Positions 14,831 to 23,211 of a DNA stretch of 38,312 nucleotides are shown piece after piece. Each line of letters starts with the position of its first letter. Positions within the stretch are counted from its first letter, which is position 1. A program made the position numbers and the translations under genes. A model generated the notes under the pieces. The model worked only from the letters and a program-made list of their open reading frames with translations. It made no database searches and was not told the origin of the DNA. The stretch lies in the NCBI GenBank assembly GCA_022779305.1, contig JALFSW010000052.1, forward strand, positions 1 through 38,312. Direction: 5' to 3'. Source of the DNA: Prevotella sp. (lineage in GTDB: Bacteria; Bacteroidota; Bacteroidia; Bacteroidales; Bacteroidaceae).

Positions 14831-17194
14831 ATGATTATTATGAAAAAAAAAGTACTTCATTTGGTTCTCATTCTATGCTATTGCATGATAGGACTATCCG
14901 TAAAAGCAACAGAAAAAAATACTCCTTCGGTTACCGATGCCAATGTCTATGGACACGTTGTAGATGCTAAAAGCGGTAAACATATTCCCTATGTTCGCAT
15001 CGTTGTAAAAGGAACAACACTTGAAGCTGCAACCGATGCTACAGGACACTTTTTTCTCAAGAACCTTCCCATTGGTGAGTATGAGATAGAAGCTAGTAGC
15101 ATGGGCTATCGCACGGAAAGTAAGACTGTTGTAACCAGCCCCAAGACATCGCAAGAATGCAACTTTGAGCTCACAGAAGATGCCATCTCGCTTGATGAAG
15201 TCGTACTAACGGCCAATCGGTCGCAAACCCTACGAAGAGAAGCGCCAGCATTGGTCAATGTGCTTAGCACTAAACTCTTTGAAACCACCAATGCGATGTG
15301 TATGGCACAAGGACTGAACTTTCAACCCGGTGTTCGTACGGAAGATAACTGCCAGAATTGTGGTTTCTCACAGGTGCGCATCAATGGTCTTGACGGACAC
15401 TATTCACAGATACTTATTGATTCGCGCCCTATCTTTACATCGCTCAATGGTGTTTATGGATTGGAACAAATCCCTGCCAATATGATAGAACGTGTAGAAG
15501 TGATGCGTGGAGGTGGCTCTGCCCTCTATGGGGCATCTGCCATAGGGGGTACGATCAATGTAATTACCAAAGAGCCCTTGCGCAATTCGGCAGAAATTGC
15601 TCATACGCTCTCTTCCGTTGGTGGGAAAAGTAGTTTTGATAACAACACGACTGCCAATGCTTCCATCGTGAGTGAAGACGGAAAGGCAGGTTTTTATCTG
15701 TATGGACAAAATCGCAACAGACAAGGTTATGATCATGATGGAGACGGATATACCGAACTACCACAACTTCGTAACAACACCATCGGCTTGAGCACTTATT
15801 ACAAACTGAATCCTTTCTCTAAATTCTCACTGCAATATCATCACATCAGTGAATTTAGGCGTGGTGGCAACAAACTAACTCTCGCACCCCACGAGGCAAA
15901 CATCACCGAACAGCTTGACCACGACATACACAGTGCCAATCTCTCATATGACTTTATTTCACGCAACGCCAAAGATCGTGTTAAAGCCTATTATTCATTC
16001 TCTAACACCCTGCGCAAAAGTTATTATGGTGGTATCAGTGAGGGAACGCCTGAAAACATCGAAGACGCCCTCAAAGCCTACGGACGCACAAAGGATTTTA
16101 CGTGTGTAACAGGTGGACAATATGTGCACCATTTCGACCATCTCTTCTTTATGCCATCAACTCTCACTGCGGGTGGAGAGTTTAGTTTTGATCATCTGAA
16201 AGACAATATTCTTGGCTATCATCACAAGCTGTATCAAGATGTGCGGATATGGAGCGGATTCTTGCAAAACGAATGGAAGAACCATCGATGGAGCTTCCTT
16301 GTGGGTGCACGTATGGACAAACATAATCTGATCAGTCGAGTCATCGTAAGCCCACGTATGAATCTGCGCTATAATCCCACACCTGATATCAATCTTCGCC
16401 TTGGTTATTCGGAAGGATTTCGAGCACCACAAGCTTTCGACGAAGACCTGCATGTGGGCTTTGCTGGAGGCGAACGACTCGTTACCCGATTGGCAAAGAA
16501 TTTGAAAGAAGAACGTTCTCGCAGCATCAGTGTCTCTGCCGACATCTATCGACTTATTGGCAATGTGCAAACCAATCTCCTCATTGAGGGTTTCTACACC
16601 TCTTTGAATGATGTCTTTGCACTGCGCACGTTGGACGAAAAGGATGCCGAGGGCAACGGCATACAAGAACGTTATAATGGTAGTGGCGCAAAAGTCTATG
16701 GATTCAATGTTGAGGGAAAGGCTGCCTTCACTTCTTGGTTTCAGTTACAGGCAGGTATCACCTTGCAGAAAAGCAGATACAACGAACCAACCGAATGGGA
16801 CGAGAATGCACCCAAAGAACGGAAAATGATGCGTACGCCAGAAACTTACGGCTATTTCACAGCAACATTCACACCACTGAAAGCATTTAACATATCGCTT
16901 TCGGGAACCTATACGGGGGCTATGCTTGTGCCACATGCAGAACACGTGCTTGAAGACGGAACCAAAGTGAGTGCGAAGGCAGTGAACACACCAACGTTCT
17001 TTGCTTTGAACCTTAAATTTGCCTATGATTTCAAGTTGAGCCAATATGCCAACCTACAACTCAATGGTGGTGTTCAGAACATAAGTGCTGCTTATCAAAA
17101 AGACTTAGACAGAGGCTGGGGACGTGATGCAGGCTATATTTATGGACCAAGTCAGCCACGCTCACTCTTCGTAGGTGTGAAAATTTCTTATTAA
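14831..17194 (+). CDS. TonB-dependent outer-membrane receptor
   Basis: 787 residues. Such receptors take up iron complexes, vitamins, metals or oligosaccharides across the outer membrane using TonB energy. The order is signal peptide (about 1-26), CarboxypepD_reg-like beta-sandwich (about 36-115, starting VYGHVVDAKSGKHIPYVRI), plug (about 135-250, with VRINGLDG, IERVEVMRGGGSALYGASAIGGTINVIT), then a beta-barrel ending LFVGVKISY with the expected terminal aromatic. The plug holds a CxxC (C174, C177 in NCQNCGFS), possibly a disulfide or metal contact. Start may be ATG 14831 or ATG 14840; the second gives a more usual MKKK signal. There is no SusD partner, so a metal or cofactor substrate is likelier than a glycan. 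The substrate is not determined. Confidence 0.88.
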   Translation: MIIMKKKVLHLVLILCYCMIGLSVKATEKNTPSVTDANVYGHVVDAKSGKHIPYVRIVVKGTTLEAATDATGHFFLKNLPIGEYEIEASSMGYRTESKTVVTSPKTSQECNFELTEDAISLDEVVLTANRSQTLRREAPALVNVLSTKLFETTNAMCMAQGLNFQPGVRTEDNCQNCGFSQVRINGLDGHYSQILIDSRPIFTSLNGVYGLEQIPANMIERVEVMRGGGSALYGASAIGGTINVITKEPLRNSAEIAHTLSSVGGKSSFDNNTTANASIVSEDGKAGFYLYGQNRNRQGYDHDGDGYTELPQLRNNTIGLSTYYKLNPFSKFSLQYHHISEFRRGGNKLTLAPHEANITEQLDHDIHSANLSYDFISRNAKDRVKAYYSFSNTLRKSYYGGISEGTPENIEDALKAYGRTKDFTCVTGGQYVHHFDHLFFMPSTLTAGGEFSFDHLKDNILGYHHKLYQDVRIWSGFLQNEWKNHRWSFLVGARMDKHNLISRVIVSPRMNLRYNPTPDINLRLGYSEGFRAPQAFDEDLHVGFAGGERLVTRLAKNLKEERSRSISVSADIYRLIGNVQTNLLIEGFYTSLNDVFALRTLDEKDAEGNGIQERYNGSGAKVYGFNVEGKAAFTSWFQLQAGITLQKSRYNEPTEWDENAPKERKMMRTPETYGYFTATFTPLKAFNISLSGTYTGAMLVPHAEHVLEDGTKVSAKAVNTPTFFALNLKFAYDFKLSQYANLQLNGGVQNISAAYQKDLDRGWGRDAGYIYGPSQPRSLFVGVKISY

Positions 17195-17232
17195 GGAAAA
17201 GGGAAATCCCCACCATAAAATAGGTGTCTTCC

Positions 17233-17264
17233 TTGTGGTAATAGGGAATAAAGTCCTACCTTTG
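17233..17264 (+). promoter_or_regulatory. Promoter of the low-complexity lipoprotein gene
   Basis: TTG (17233-17235), 21 nt, then TACCTTTG (17257-17264). The 5' leader would be about 120 nt with no recognised structure. Confidence 0.65.
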
Positions 17265-17394
17265 CATTGTCTTTCAGCTTGGTGCGACAAAGAAAAGGAT
17301 AAAAATGGCTATCAAAGCCCATCTGTGTCGTAAAAAACTGGAATTACAATGAGAACAAAAACAAAAGGTACTCACCCTATAAAAAAGAAAAGTT

Positions 17395-18471
17395 ATGAAG
17401 AATTGTTTCGCACACATAGCAGCTATCGTCGCTGGAATGGTAAGTTTAAGTTCATGCAGCACGCTTTTATACGACTCGTCTCCTACAGCAGCAGTCTATA
17501 GTTCTTCAACCGCAGTCTATGACAATGGCTACAGCACTACAAGTTACAGCTCTGGCTACGGTGGTGATTATCAATATTACGGATCGGGAAGAACCGCAAG
17601 CGGTATTGCCTACGAACAGGCACGTCGTGAAGCCTATTATCTTTCAGACAAGATGGCATACGAGCTCGGACTAACCGATGATCAGTTTGAAGCCATTTAT
17701 GAAATCAACCTTGATTATTTGCTATCAATGAAGGGTGAGCAATCTATCTATGGCGACTATTGGACACGGAGAAACAGCGATATTTTCTTTGTGCTCGACG
17801 CACGACAATACAACCGCTACATAGACTTGGAATATTTCTATCGTCCTGTTTATTGGTATGACAACGACTTTACGCTCAGCGTTTACCATTATTATGATAG
17901 TCCGACTTACTATTATCGCAGTCGTCCTGTGTATTATGACAGCTATCGTGGTGGACGCAACTTGCAAACAAAGAGCTACTATGCAGGGAGATTTGGTTCA
18001 AGAAGTGGAACGCCCGTCATAACTCCCCGCCCATCAACACCCGCATACGGCAGTGCCAGTGGTAGGTCTGTGGTAACAACGACTCGCCCCAGCGGCACTT
18101 ACAGCAATCGTACCAATACGTCTGTGCAGACAAATAGTTCGTTTGGCAACGGAAGACGCTCCACAACGACAACTACCACTACTACGCAGCGTTCAAACAA
18201 TAGTAGTTACAGTTTCGGCAATGCACGCAACCAACGTCCAACGCAGTCACAAAATAACAATTATTCATCAACAACCATACGCACCACAACAACAACCAAT
18301 TTCGGCAGCGGAACGCCTCGTAGTCAGGGCGGTACAACTGTTCAAACAACGACACGCGACAGCCGATTTGGTGGTTCGAGAAGCAGTAACACATCATCGC
18401 AACCCACACGTTCTTCGTCTAATCAGCGAAGTCAACAGCAAAACAATGGATCGTTTGGAGGTAGCAGATAG
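17395..18471 (+). CDS. Lipoprotein with Tyr-rich middle and Ser/Thr/Asn-rich tail, function unknown
   Basis: 358 residues. The N-terminus is a lipoprotein signal, VSLSSCSTLL, with Cys21 as the likely lipidated residue. A predicted helical segment follows (about 70-125, LSDKMAYELGLTDDQFEAIYEINLDYL), similar to repeat domains of Spy-like or DUF3300-like envelope proteins. Next comes a very Tyr-rich stretch (about 140-190), then about 160 residues of Ser/Thr/Asn/Gln/Gly/Arg low complexity with runs of five or more threonines. It is probably anchored in an outer envelope layer with an extended tail. It has its own promoter and terminator. I do not recognise a named family with confidence. Confidence 0.7.
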   Translation: MKNCFAHIAAIVAGMVSLSSCSTLLYDSSPTAAVYSSSTAVYDNGYSTTSYSSGYGGDYQYYGSGRTASGIAYEQARREAYYLSDKMAYELGLTDDQFEAIYEINLDYLLSMKGEQSIYGDYWTRRNSDIFFVLDARQYNRYIDLEYFYRPVYWYDNDFTLSVYHYYDSPTYYYRSRPVYYDSYRGGRNLQTKSYYAGRFGSRSGTPVITPRPSTPAYGSASGRSVVTTTRPSGTYSNRTNTSVQTNSSFGNGRRSTTTTTTTTQRSNNSSYSFGNARNQRPTQSQNNNYSSTTIRTTTTTNFGSGTPRSQGGTTVQTTTRDSRFGGSRSSNTSSQPTRSSSNQRSQQQNNGSFGGSR

Positions 18472-18482
18472 AATATTATTAA

Positions 18483-18519
18483 AAGGAATGTGCCTGAAAT
18501 GAGGTACATTCCTTTTTTT
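18483..18519 (+). terminator. Terminator after the lipoprotein gene
   Basis: A 13-nt stem AAGGAATGTGCCT / AGGTACATTCCTT (one mismatch) with loop GAAATG is followed by seven T residues in total. Confidence 0.85.
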
Positions 18520-18546
18520 GTTAGAATAGATGAAAGAAACCCATGA

Positions 18547-18570
18547 TGGTCTAATGACCGATTTAGGTTT
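18547..18570 (-). repeat. Dispersed intergenic inverted-repeat element, copy 4
   Basis: Read on the minus strand it gives AAACCTAAAT then CGGTC-ATTA-GACC. It is between the lipoprotein terminator and the 3' end of ahpF. Confidence 0.7.
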
Positions 18571-18656
18571 AATAAACCAAAAAGAAGTAGACTTCTCACG
18601 AGCCTACTCCTTAAAAATTAAAGAATGATATATTAAAAAAGTCTGTTGTTTTTATT

Positions 18657-20216
18657 TTATATTATTCCTCGTAAACGATCATCGAAAGCAGATAGGGCAG
18701 CTTTTGCACCTTCGCCCATTGCAATGACAATCTGTTTGTAAGGAACGTTTGTTACATCGCCTGCAGCATAGACGCCTGGAAGTGATGTTCTGCAAAATTC
18801 GTCAACTTTGATTTCGTGACGTTCGGTCATGTCGAGTTCACCTTTGAAGACTTCGCTGTTGGCAGCTAAACCAATCTGCACAAAGACACCATCAAACTCC
18901 ATTGTTTTTTCCACGTCTGTTTGTCTATCTTTCACGCTCAATGCCGTGAGTTTTGTTCCATCGCCAATAACATTTGTGGTTTGTGAGTTGGTGAAGATGT
19001 CAAGGTTGGTAAGTGTTTGGGCTTTTTCTTGCAAGACGGTATCGGCACGGAGCGTTTCGCCAAATTCAATGACCGTTACTTTTTTACAGATTCCTGCAAG
19101 GTCGATGGCTGCTTCCATACCCGAGTTGCCACCTCCGATGACTGCCACATTCTTTCCTTTATAGAATGGTCCATCGCAATGTTGGCAGAAATGTATGCCG
19201 TGTCCGATGTATTTTGCCTCATCGCCCACATTCAGTCTTCGCCAGCTTGCCCCTGTTGCGATGATAACGGCAGGTGCTTTAAAGATTTCACCACCTTTGG
19301 CAGCAATTGTTTTTTCAGCCGTTTTGAGGTTTACACTGGCTATTTTTCTGTGTTCAAAGAGTTCTATTGGGTAAGTGGCAAGATGTTTTTTGAGGTCGGT
19401 TGCGAGTTGCGTACCATTGGTTTGTGGAACCGAAATGAGGTTTTCTATGCCTGTTGTGTCGTTTACCTGACCACCAATGCGTTCTGCGACCAACCCCACG
19501 CGTAGTCCTTTGCGAGCTGTATAGATAGCGGCAGATGCACCCGCTGGTCCTCCACCCACAACGATGACATCGAAATTGCGCACGATAGGTTCGCTGTTGT
19601 CGTCGGTTTCGCTGCCCATGAGATCTTCTAATTCTTGTAACAACATGCCGAGGTCACCACGTCCGATGTGGAATGATTCGCCATTACAGAATGCAGCTGG
19701 CACACCTTGAATGTTGAGATCCGACACTTCTTGCTGTGCACTACCTCCGTCTATCATCGTGTGACGAATGTTGGGATTGATGAGCGACATTAAATTCAAT
19801 GCCTGCACCACATCTGGGCAGTTGGTGCATGTGAGCGAAACATAGGTTTTCAGTTCTAAATTGCCTTTGAGTGCCTTGATGCGCCGTTGGATGGTTGCGT
19901 CGGGGAAGTTCTTGCCTTGTCCGTCTGTGTTGAGTACGGCAAGGATAAGCGATGTAAATTCGTGTCCATTGGGAATACCGCGGAATGCAATACCCGTGGG
20001 GTGGTTGTCTTTCAAGAGGCAAAAGTTCAGCCCACCTTCTGTTTTCTCCGCATAAGTGGTGTGGAGTTTGTCGGACGTTGATGAGAAATCATTGAGAAAA
20101 GCCTTTAGCTCTTCAATCTTTTCATCGTCTTTTTGATGTTCTACGGCAAAGGTAATGTTCGACTTAAGTGATGCGAAAATACCCTTGAGTTGGTCTAAAA
20201 TACTTTGGTCGAGCAT
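18657..20216 (-). CDS. ahpF: Alkyl hydroperoxide reductase subunit F (AhpF)
   Basis: 519 residues, the NADH-dependent flavoprotein disulfide reductase that recycles AhpC. The N-terminal tandem thioredoxin-like domain carries the redox pair CTNC (C130, C133). FAD binding is at FDVIVVGGGPAGASAA (about 215-230), the thioredoxin-reductase-like active site CQHC at C344 and C347, and the NADH-binding GGGNSGMEAA follows. Length and cysteine positions match E. coli AhpF (C129/C132, C345/C348). It is downstream of ahpC on the same strand with a 245-nt gap that contains a strong hairpin. Lower expression of ahpF than ahpC is plausible. OxyR control is usual in Bacteroidales but no site was identified here. 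Confidence 0.96.
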   Translation of the reverse strand: MLDQSILDQLKGIFASLKSNITFAVEHQKDDEKIEELKAFLNDFSSTSDKLHTTYAEKTEGGLNFCLLKDNHPTGIAFRGIPNGHEFTSLILAVLNTDGQGKNFPDATIQRRIKALKGNLELKTYVSLTCTNCPDVVQALNLMSLINPNIRHTMIDGGSAQQEVSDLNIQGVPAAFCNGESFHIGRGDLGMLLQELEDLMGSETDDNSEPIVRNFDVIVVGGGPAGASAAIYTARKGLRVGLVAERIGGQVNDTTGIENLISVPQTNGTQLATDLKKHLATYPIELFEHRKIASVNLKTAEKTIAAKGGEIFKAPAVIIATGASWRRLNVGDEAKYIGHGIHFCQHCDGPFYKGKNVAVIGGGNSGMEAAIDLAGICKKVTVIEFGETLRADTVLQEKAQTLTNLDIFTNSQTTNVIGDGTKLTALSVKDRQTDVEKTMEFDGVFVQIGLAANSEVFKGELDMTERHEIKVDEFCRTSLPGVYAAGDVTNVPYKQIVIAMGEGAKAALSAFDDRLRGII

Positions 20217-20399
20217 GGTCTTTTGTAATTATTGTGTAGCACATTTTTAATCGTAGCTGTCTTCTGACTTTTAAAGTAGTTTTTTTTGTGGTCAGTTTAG
20301 CCTTTGTGTATATAAAGGAAGAAGAAATGTATGTTTATGTAAGGAATCTTTCTGTATTAAAGCCAGAAGACAAAAATATGCTACGTATTTTTTGAGAAT

Positions 20400-20435
20400 A
20401 TCCTGTCGGTCATCTTTGTCGATGATCGACAGGAT
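20400..20435 (-). promoter_or_regulatory. Strong hairpin between ahpC and ahpF
   Basis: Fifteen paired positions, ATCCTGTCG-G-TCATC against GATGA-T-CGACAGGAT with one G-U pair and a 6-nt loop, lie 27 nt after the ahpC stop. On the transcribed (minus) strand there is no U-tract, so it suits an attenuator or mRNA-stabilising 3' structure better than a full terminator. Confidence 0.6.
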
Positions 20436-20461
20436 GTTTTTAATTAATTCTACCAGTTGGT

Positions 20462-21028
20462 TTAGATTTTACCCACCAAATCAATGCTTGGCTTCAAGGT
20501 TTCAGCACCTTCATTCCATTTTGCTGGACAAACTTCACCGGGGTGTGTTGCAACGAATTGTGCTGCCTTTACCTTGCGGAGCAATTCATCGGCATTGCGA
20601 CCTACGCTATTGTCTTGAATTTCTGCGATTTTGATGAGCCCATTTGGATCAACAACAAATGTGCCACGATAAGCCATACCTTCTTCTTCGATGAACACTC
20701 CAAAGCCCTTAGCCAACACTGCACGTGGATCGGCAAGCATTGCATAGTTGATTTTTTGAATGCTTTCTGATGCATCGTGCCAAGCCTTGTGAACGAAGTG
20801 TGTGTCGCAGCTCACAGAGAACACCTCAACACCCATTTTCTGAAACTCTTCATACTTTGCAGCAAGATCGACCAATTCTGTTGGGCAAACGAAAGTGAAG
20901 TCGGCTGGATAGAAGAAGAAAATAGCCCACTTGCCTTCGATGTCTTTGTTGCTTACTTCTTTAAATTCACCATTTTGAAATGCCTGAACTTTGAATTCAG
21001 GAACTCTTGCGTTGATAATTGTTTCCAT
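20462..21028 (-). CDS. ahpC: Peroxiredoxin AhpC (alkyl hydroperoxide reductase subunit C)
   Basis: 188 residues, a typical 2-Cys peroxiredoxin reducing H2O2 and organic peroxides. The peroxidatic cysteine is C48 in DFTFVCPTE and the resolving cysteine C167 in EVCPAKW. The C-terminal helix after it (GAETLKPSIDLVGKI) is the AhpC type. It is first in the operon, with a consensus promoter at 21069-21099 and ahpF downstream. The short ATG-proximal sequence METIINARVPEFK is the usual Bacteroidales AhpC start. Confidence 0.97.
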   Translation of the reverse strand: METIINARVPEFKVQAFQNGEFKEVSNKDIEGKWAIFFFYPADFTFVCPTELVDLAAKYEEFQKMGVEVFSVSCDTHFVHKAWHDASESIQKINYAMLADPRAVLAKGFGVFIEEEGMAYRGTFVVDPNGLIKIAEIQDNSVGRNADELLRKVKAAQFVATHPGEVCPAKWNEGAETLKPSIDLVGKI

Positions 21029-21068
21029 ATTCTATTTGTTTTTTAAAATTTTATTTTCTTTTGTGATG

Positions 21069-21099
21069 CAAAGTTATTTATATCTTGTTTTTCTCGCAA
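21069..21099 (-). promoter_or_regulatory. Consensus promoter of ahpC
   Basis: On the minus strand TTG (21099-21097), 20 nt, then TAACTTTG (21076-21069). The start would be about 35 nt before the ATG. Confidence 0.75.
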
Positions 21100-21208
21100 C
21101 TGAAAAAATCAATGGCGTAATAGAAAGTTTCTATATGTGTTTTTAAGTGTTTTATTATCAGGTGTTTATGTCTTAAATAGAGGGTGAAAAATATTTTCTT
21201 CAATGTGT

Positions 21209-21316
21209 TTTTCTAGGTTTTTCTAAGGCTTTCTAGTTTTTCCTAGGATTTTCTAGTTTTGCCTAGGTTTCCCTAGGTTTCCCTAGTTTCCCTAGGGCTT
21301 CCTAGGCTTCCCTAGC
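21209..21316. repeat. Degenerate ~10-bp tandem repeats (TTTCCTAGG type)
   Basis: About 11 consecutive units of 9-11 bp built on TTTC(T/C)TAGG follow one another, drifting from T-rich TTTTCTAGGT to C-rich TCCCTAGGTT. The region is non-coding and lies upstream of the ahpC promoter. Confidence 0.8.
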
Positions 21317-21339
21317 TGCTTTGCCAATCGGCAAAGCAG
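21316..21339. other. 10-bp hairpin closing the TAGG repeat tract
   Basis: CTGCTTTGCC / GGCAAAGCAG with loop AATC, directly after the last TAGC unit. There is no U-tract. Confidence 0.7.
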
Positions 21340-21346
21340 GCGCAAA

Positions 21347-21430
21347 CATCTCTCATTACCCCATCTCTTATTACCCCATTTCCCCATCTTCCATTAACCC
21401 ATCTCCCATTTCCCATTAAAAAATCTCCCA
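21347..21430. repeat. Degenerate CCCATCTC/ATTA tandem repeat tract
   Basis: Irregular units of the type CCCATCTC, CCCATTTC and CATTA(C/A)CC repeat across about 85 bp of a strongly C/T-biased strand. No reading frame is convincing here. Confidence 0.65.
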
Positions 21431-21450
21431 TCTAAGGCTCATTTGCGAGA

Positions 21451-21489
21451 TAACTAAGGCTCACTTGGTTGCCAAGTGAGCCTTAGTTA
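21451..21489. other. Perfect 18-bp hairpin downstream of the DUF721 gene
   Basis: TAACTAAGGCTCACTTGG and its exact complement flank a TTG loop. The left arm repeats a motif found 22 bp earlier (CTAAGGCTCATTTG, 21432-21445). Neither strand has a U-tract; it may still end the recF-DUF721 transcript or protect its 3' end. Confidence 0.75.
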
Positions 21490-21540
21490 AAATGAGGATA
21501 TATTCTTCTGAAAATCAAATAGATATAAATTCATGGAATA

Positions 21541-21831
21541 CTAATAAAATCGAATGTCGGCAATGATGAATGCACCAACGTGTTCATTGAGGCGACGTGT
21601 GAACTCTGAACGGCGCATGGAAAGGTCGTTGCGCAAGGCAGGGTTGCTAATCTTTATATATAAGGTTTGATTTCTGATGCTTTTTTCTTGCGTATATTGG
21701 GCGATGACGCTTCCTGCGACAACGTCCCATCCATCAATGATGCGTTTCTGCAAGAGCGGTGTTTCTAAGCCCCGTTCGCGCAATGCACGTTTGAGTAAGT
21801 CGGAGACTGTTTCTACTTTTGTTCTAAACAT
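21541..21831 (-). CDS. DUF721 / DciA-like protein
   Basis: 96 residues, matching the short DUF721 family. Recognisable blocks are SDLLKRALRERGLETPLLQKRIIDGWDVVAG (two pieces, about residues 10-40) and LYIKISNPALRNDLSMRRSEF (about 56-77). DciA in other bacteria helps load or operate the replicative helicase DnaB; whether this short Bacteroidales form does so is inference. The gene follows recF on the same strand after 60 nt, a common pairing in Bacteroidetes that fits a role in replication or repair. Confidence 0.85.
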   Translation of the reverse strand: MFRTKVETVSDLLKRALRERGLETPLLQKRIIDGWDVVAGSVIAQYTQEKSIRNQTLYIKISNPALRNDLSMRRSEFTRRLNEHVGAFIIADIRFY

Positions 21832-21868
21832 AGCGTTACTTATTTTCTTTTGCGAACCAGTGTTCTTT

Positions 21869-21888
21869 AACCCAATTTGGTCATTAGA
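21869..21888 (+). repeat. Dispersed intergenic inverted-repeat element, copy 5
   Basis: AACCCAATTTGGTCATTAGA, a degenerate copy with only the left half of the core stem preserved. It sits between recF and the DUF721 gene. Confidence 0.55.
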
Positions 21889-21891
21889 TAC

Positions 21892-22986
21892 CTACTTTAC
21901 TTCCCCGTTTTCAACAACAAAGAGTTTGTAGTCGGATGTTGTTTTGAGCAGGATTTTATCGAGGTGTTCTCGATTGGTATCGGTAATGAAAATTTGTCCG
22001 AAATTCTCGCCCGAAACAAGGTTGATGATTTGTTCCACCCGTGTGGCATCGAGCTTGTCAAAGATGTCGTCTAAGAGCAAGAGCGGACAATTCTTGTCTG
22101 CTGTGAGATGCAAGAAACGATACTGTGCCAGCTTGAGTGCCAAGACAAATGTTTTGGTTTGCCCTTGACTGCCTTCTCGTTTCATGGGATAGCCTGAAAG
22201 TGTCATCTTTAGGTCGTCTTTGTGGATGCCATGCAGCGAATAGCCCATGATGCGATCCTTCGCTCGGTCGCGCTGAATAATATCCAGCAATGGTCCACGT
22301 TGGCAGTGTGAGCAGTATTCTAATGCCACCTCCTCACTGCCCTGTGCTATTGTTTGATACAACTCTTTGAAGATGGGCAATAGTTTTTCAATGAAGGCAT
22401 TGCGTTTTTGAAAAATTTCTTCGCCATATTCTGCCATCTGCATTTCCAAAAGCTCCATCAAAGTTTCATCGGGTTCGGTCTCTTGTTTGAGGAGCATATT
22501 GCGCTGTTGCAATGCTTTGTTGTATTTGATGAGCGTGTCGATGTATCGCCTGTCGTATTGTGAGACGACTACATCCATCAATCGTCGCCTTTCCTCGCTA
22601 CCTCCATCAATGAGCGAATTATCGGCAGGCGAAATGAACGTGAGTGGGAAAAGACCGATGTGTTCTGATAGTTTCTTATATTCCTTTTTGTTGCGTTTGA
22701 AATGCTTCTTACTGCCTCGTTTCATGCTGGCGTAGATCTGTTCATTTTCGTTGTTGTCATTGGTATAGTCGCCCTCGATAACAAAAAAATCGGCAGCATG
22801 GTTCATCACTTCCGAATCTTTCGGATTGAACGCACTCCGGCAGAACGAAAGGTAATAAATCGCATCCAAGAGATTGGTTTTTCCCACACCATTTTGTCCG
22901 ATGAAGCAATTGAGCTTTGGCGAAAAATGGAGCGTTGCCGCCTCGATGTTTTTGTAATGAATAATCGACAGTTTGTTTAAACGCAT
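21892..22986 (-). CDS. recF: DNA replication and repair protein RecF
   Basis: 364 residues, an SMC-like ATPase that helps load RecA at single-strand gaps. The Walker A motif is GQNGVGKT (30-37), the signature region YSLHGIHKDDL and the SQGQTKTF signature occur in the second half, and Walker B with D-loop is LLLLDDIFDKLD. Length is normal for RecF. The first gene of a recF-DUF721 pair, it diverges from the rlmL-like gene. Its probable promoter is at 23010-23042. No dnaA or dnaN is nearby, unlike the gammaproteobacterial arrangement. Confidence 0.95.
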   Translation of the reverse strand: MRLNKLSIIHYKNIEAATLHFSPKLNCFIGQNGVGKTNLLDAIYYLSFCRSAFNPKDSEVMNHAADFFVIEGDYTNDNNENEQIYASMKRGSKKHFKRNKKEYKKLSEHIGLFPLTFISPADNSLIDGGSEERRRLMDVVVSQYDRRYIDTLIKYNKALQQRNMLLKQETEPDETLMELLEMQMAEYGEEIFQKRNAFIEKLLPIFKELYQTIAQGSEEVALEYCSHCQRGPLLDIIQRDRAKDRIMGYSLHGIHKDDLKMTLSGYPMKREGSQGQTKTFVLALKLAQYRFLHLTADKNCPLLLLDDIFDKLDATRVEQIINLVSGENFGQIFITDTNREHLDKILLKTTSDYKLFVVENGEVK

Positions 22987-23009
22987 AGCATGTTTTGTCT
23001 TTGTATAGG

Positions 23010-23042
23010 CAAAGGTAGGAAAAATAAACTACAATTGGGCAA
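23010..23042 (-). promoter_or_regulatory. Candidate promoter of recF
   Basis: On the minus strand TTG (23042-23040), 22 nt, then TACCTTTG (23017-23010). It is 24 nt before the start codon, so the leader is short. Confidence 0.5.
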
Positions 23043-23069
23043 GCGAACGACAAAAACCTACATAAATAA

Positions 23070-23100
23070 TTGGAAAGGCATGAAAAAAATCGTACCTTTG
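23070..23100 (+). promoter_or_regulatory. Consensus promoter of the RlmL-like gene
   Basis: TTG (23070-23072), 20 nt, then TACCTTTG (23093-23100). The leader is about 105 nt. Confidence 0.7.
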
Positions 23101-23211
23101 TAGTCCAATTTCAAGGCGACGTCTCCGAAGGGTGCATTGTGTGGTAAGTACGATGTTGTTGTGGGGCTGTGCCAAATAGAAATGTTTTACAATCACAGAT
23201 AAAAAAACTTC

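Noticed and set aside
21451..21489. Intrinsic terminator of the recF-DUF721 transcript
   Set aside because: The 18-bp stem is strong but neither strand has a T-tract after it, so it was listed as a hairpin rather than as a terminator.
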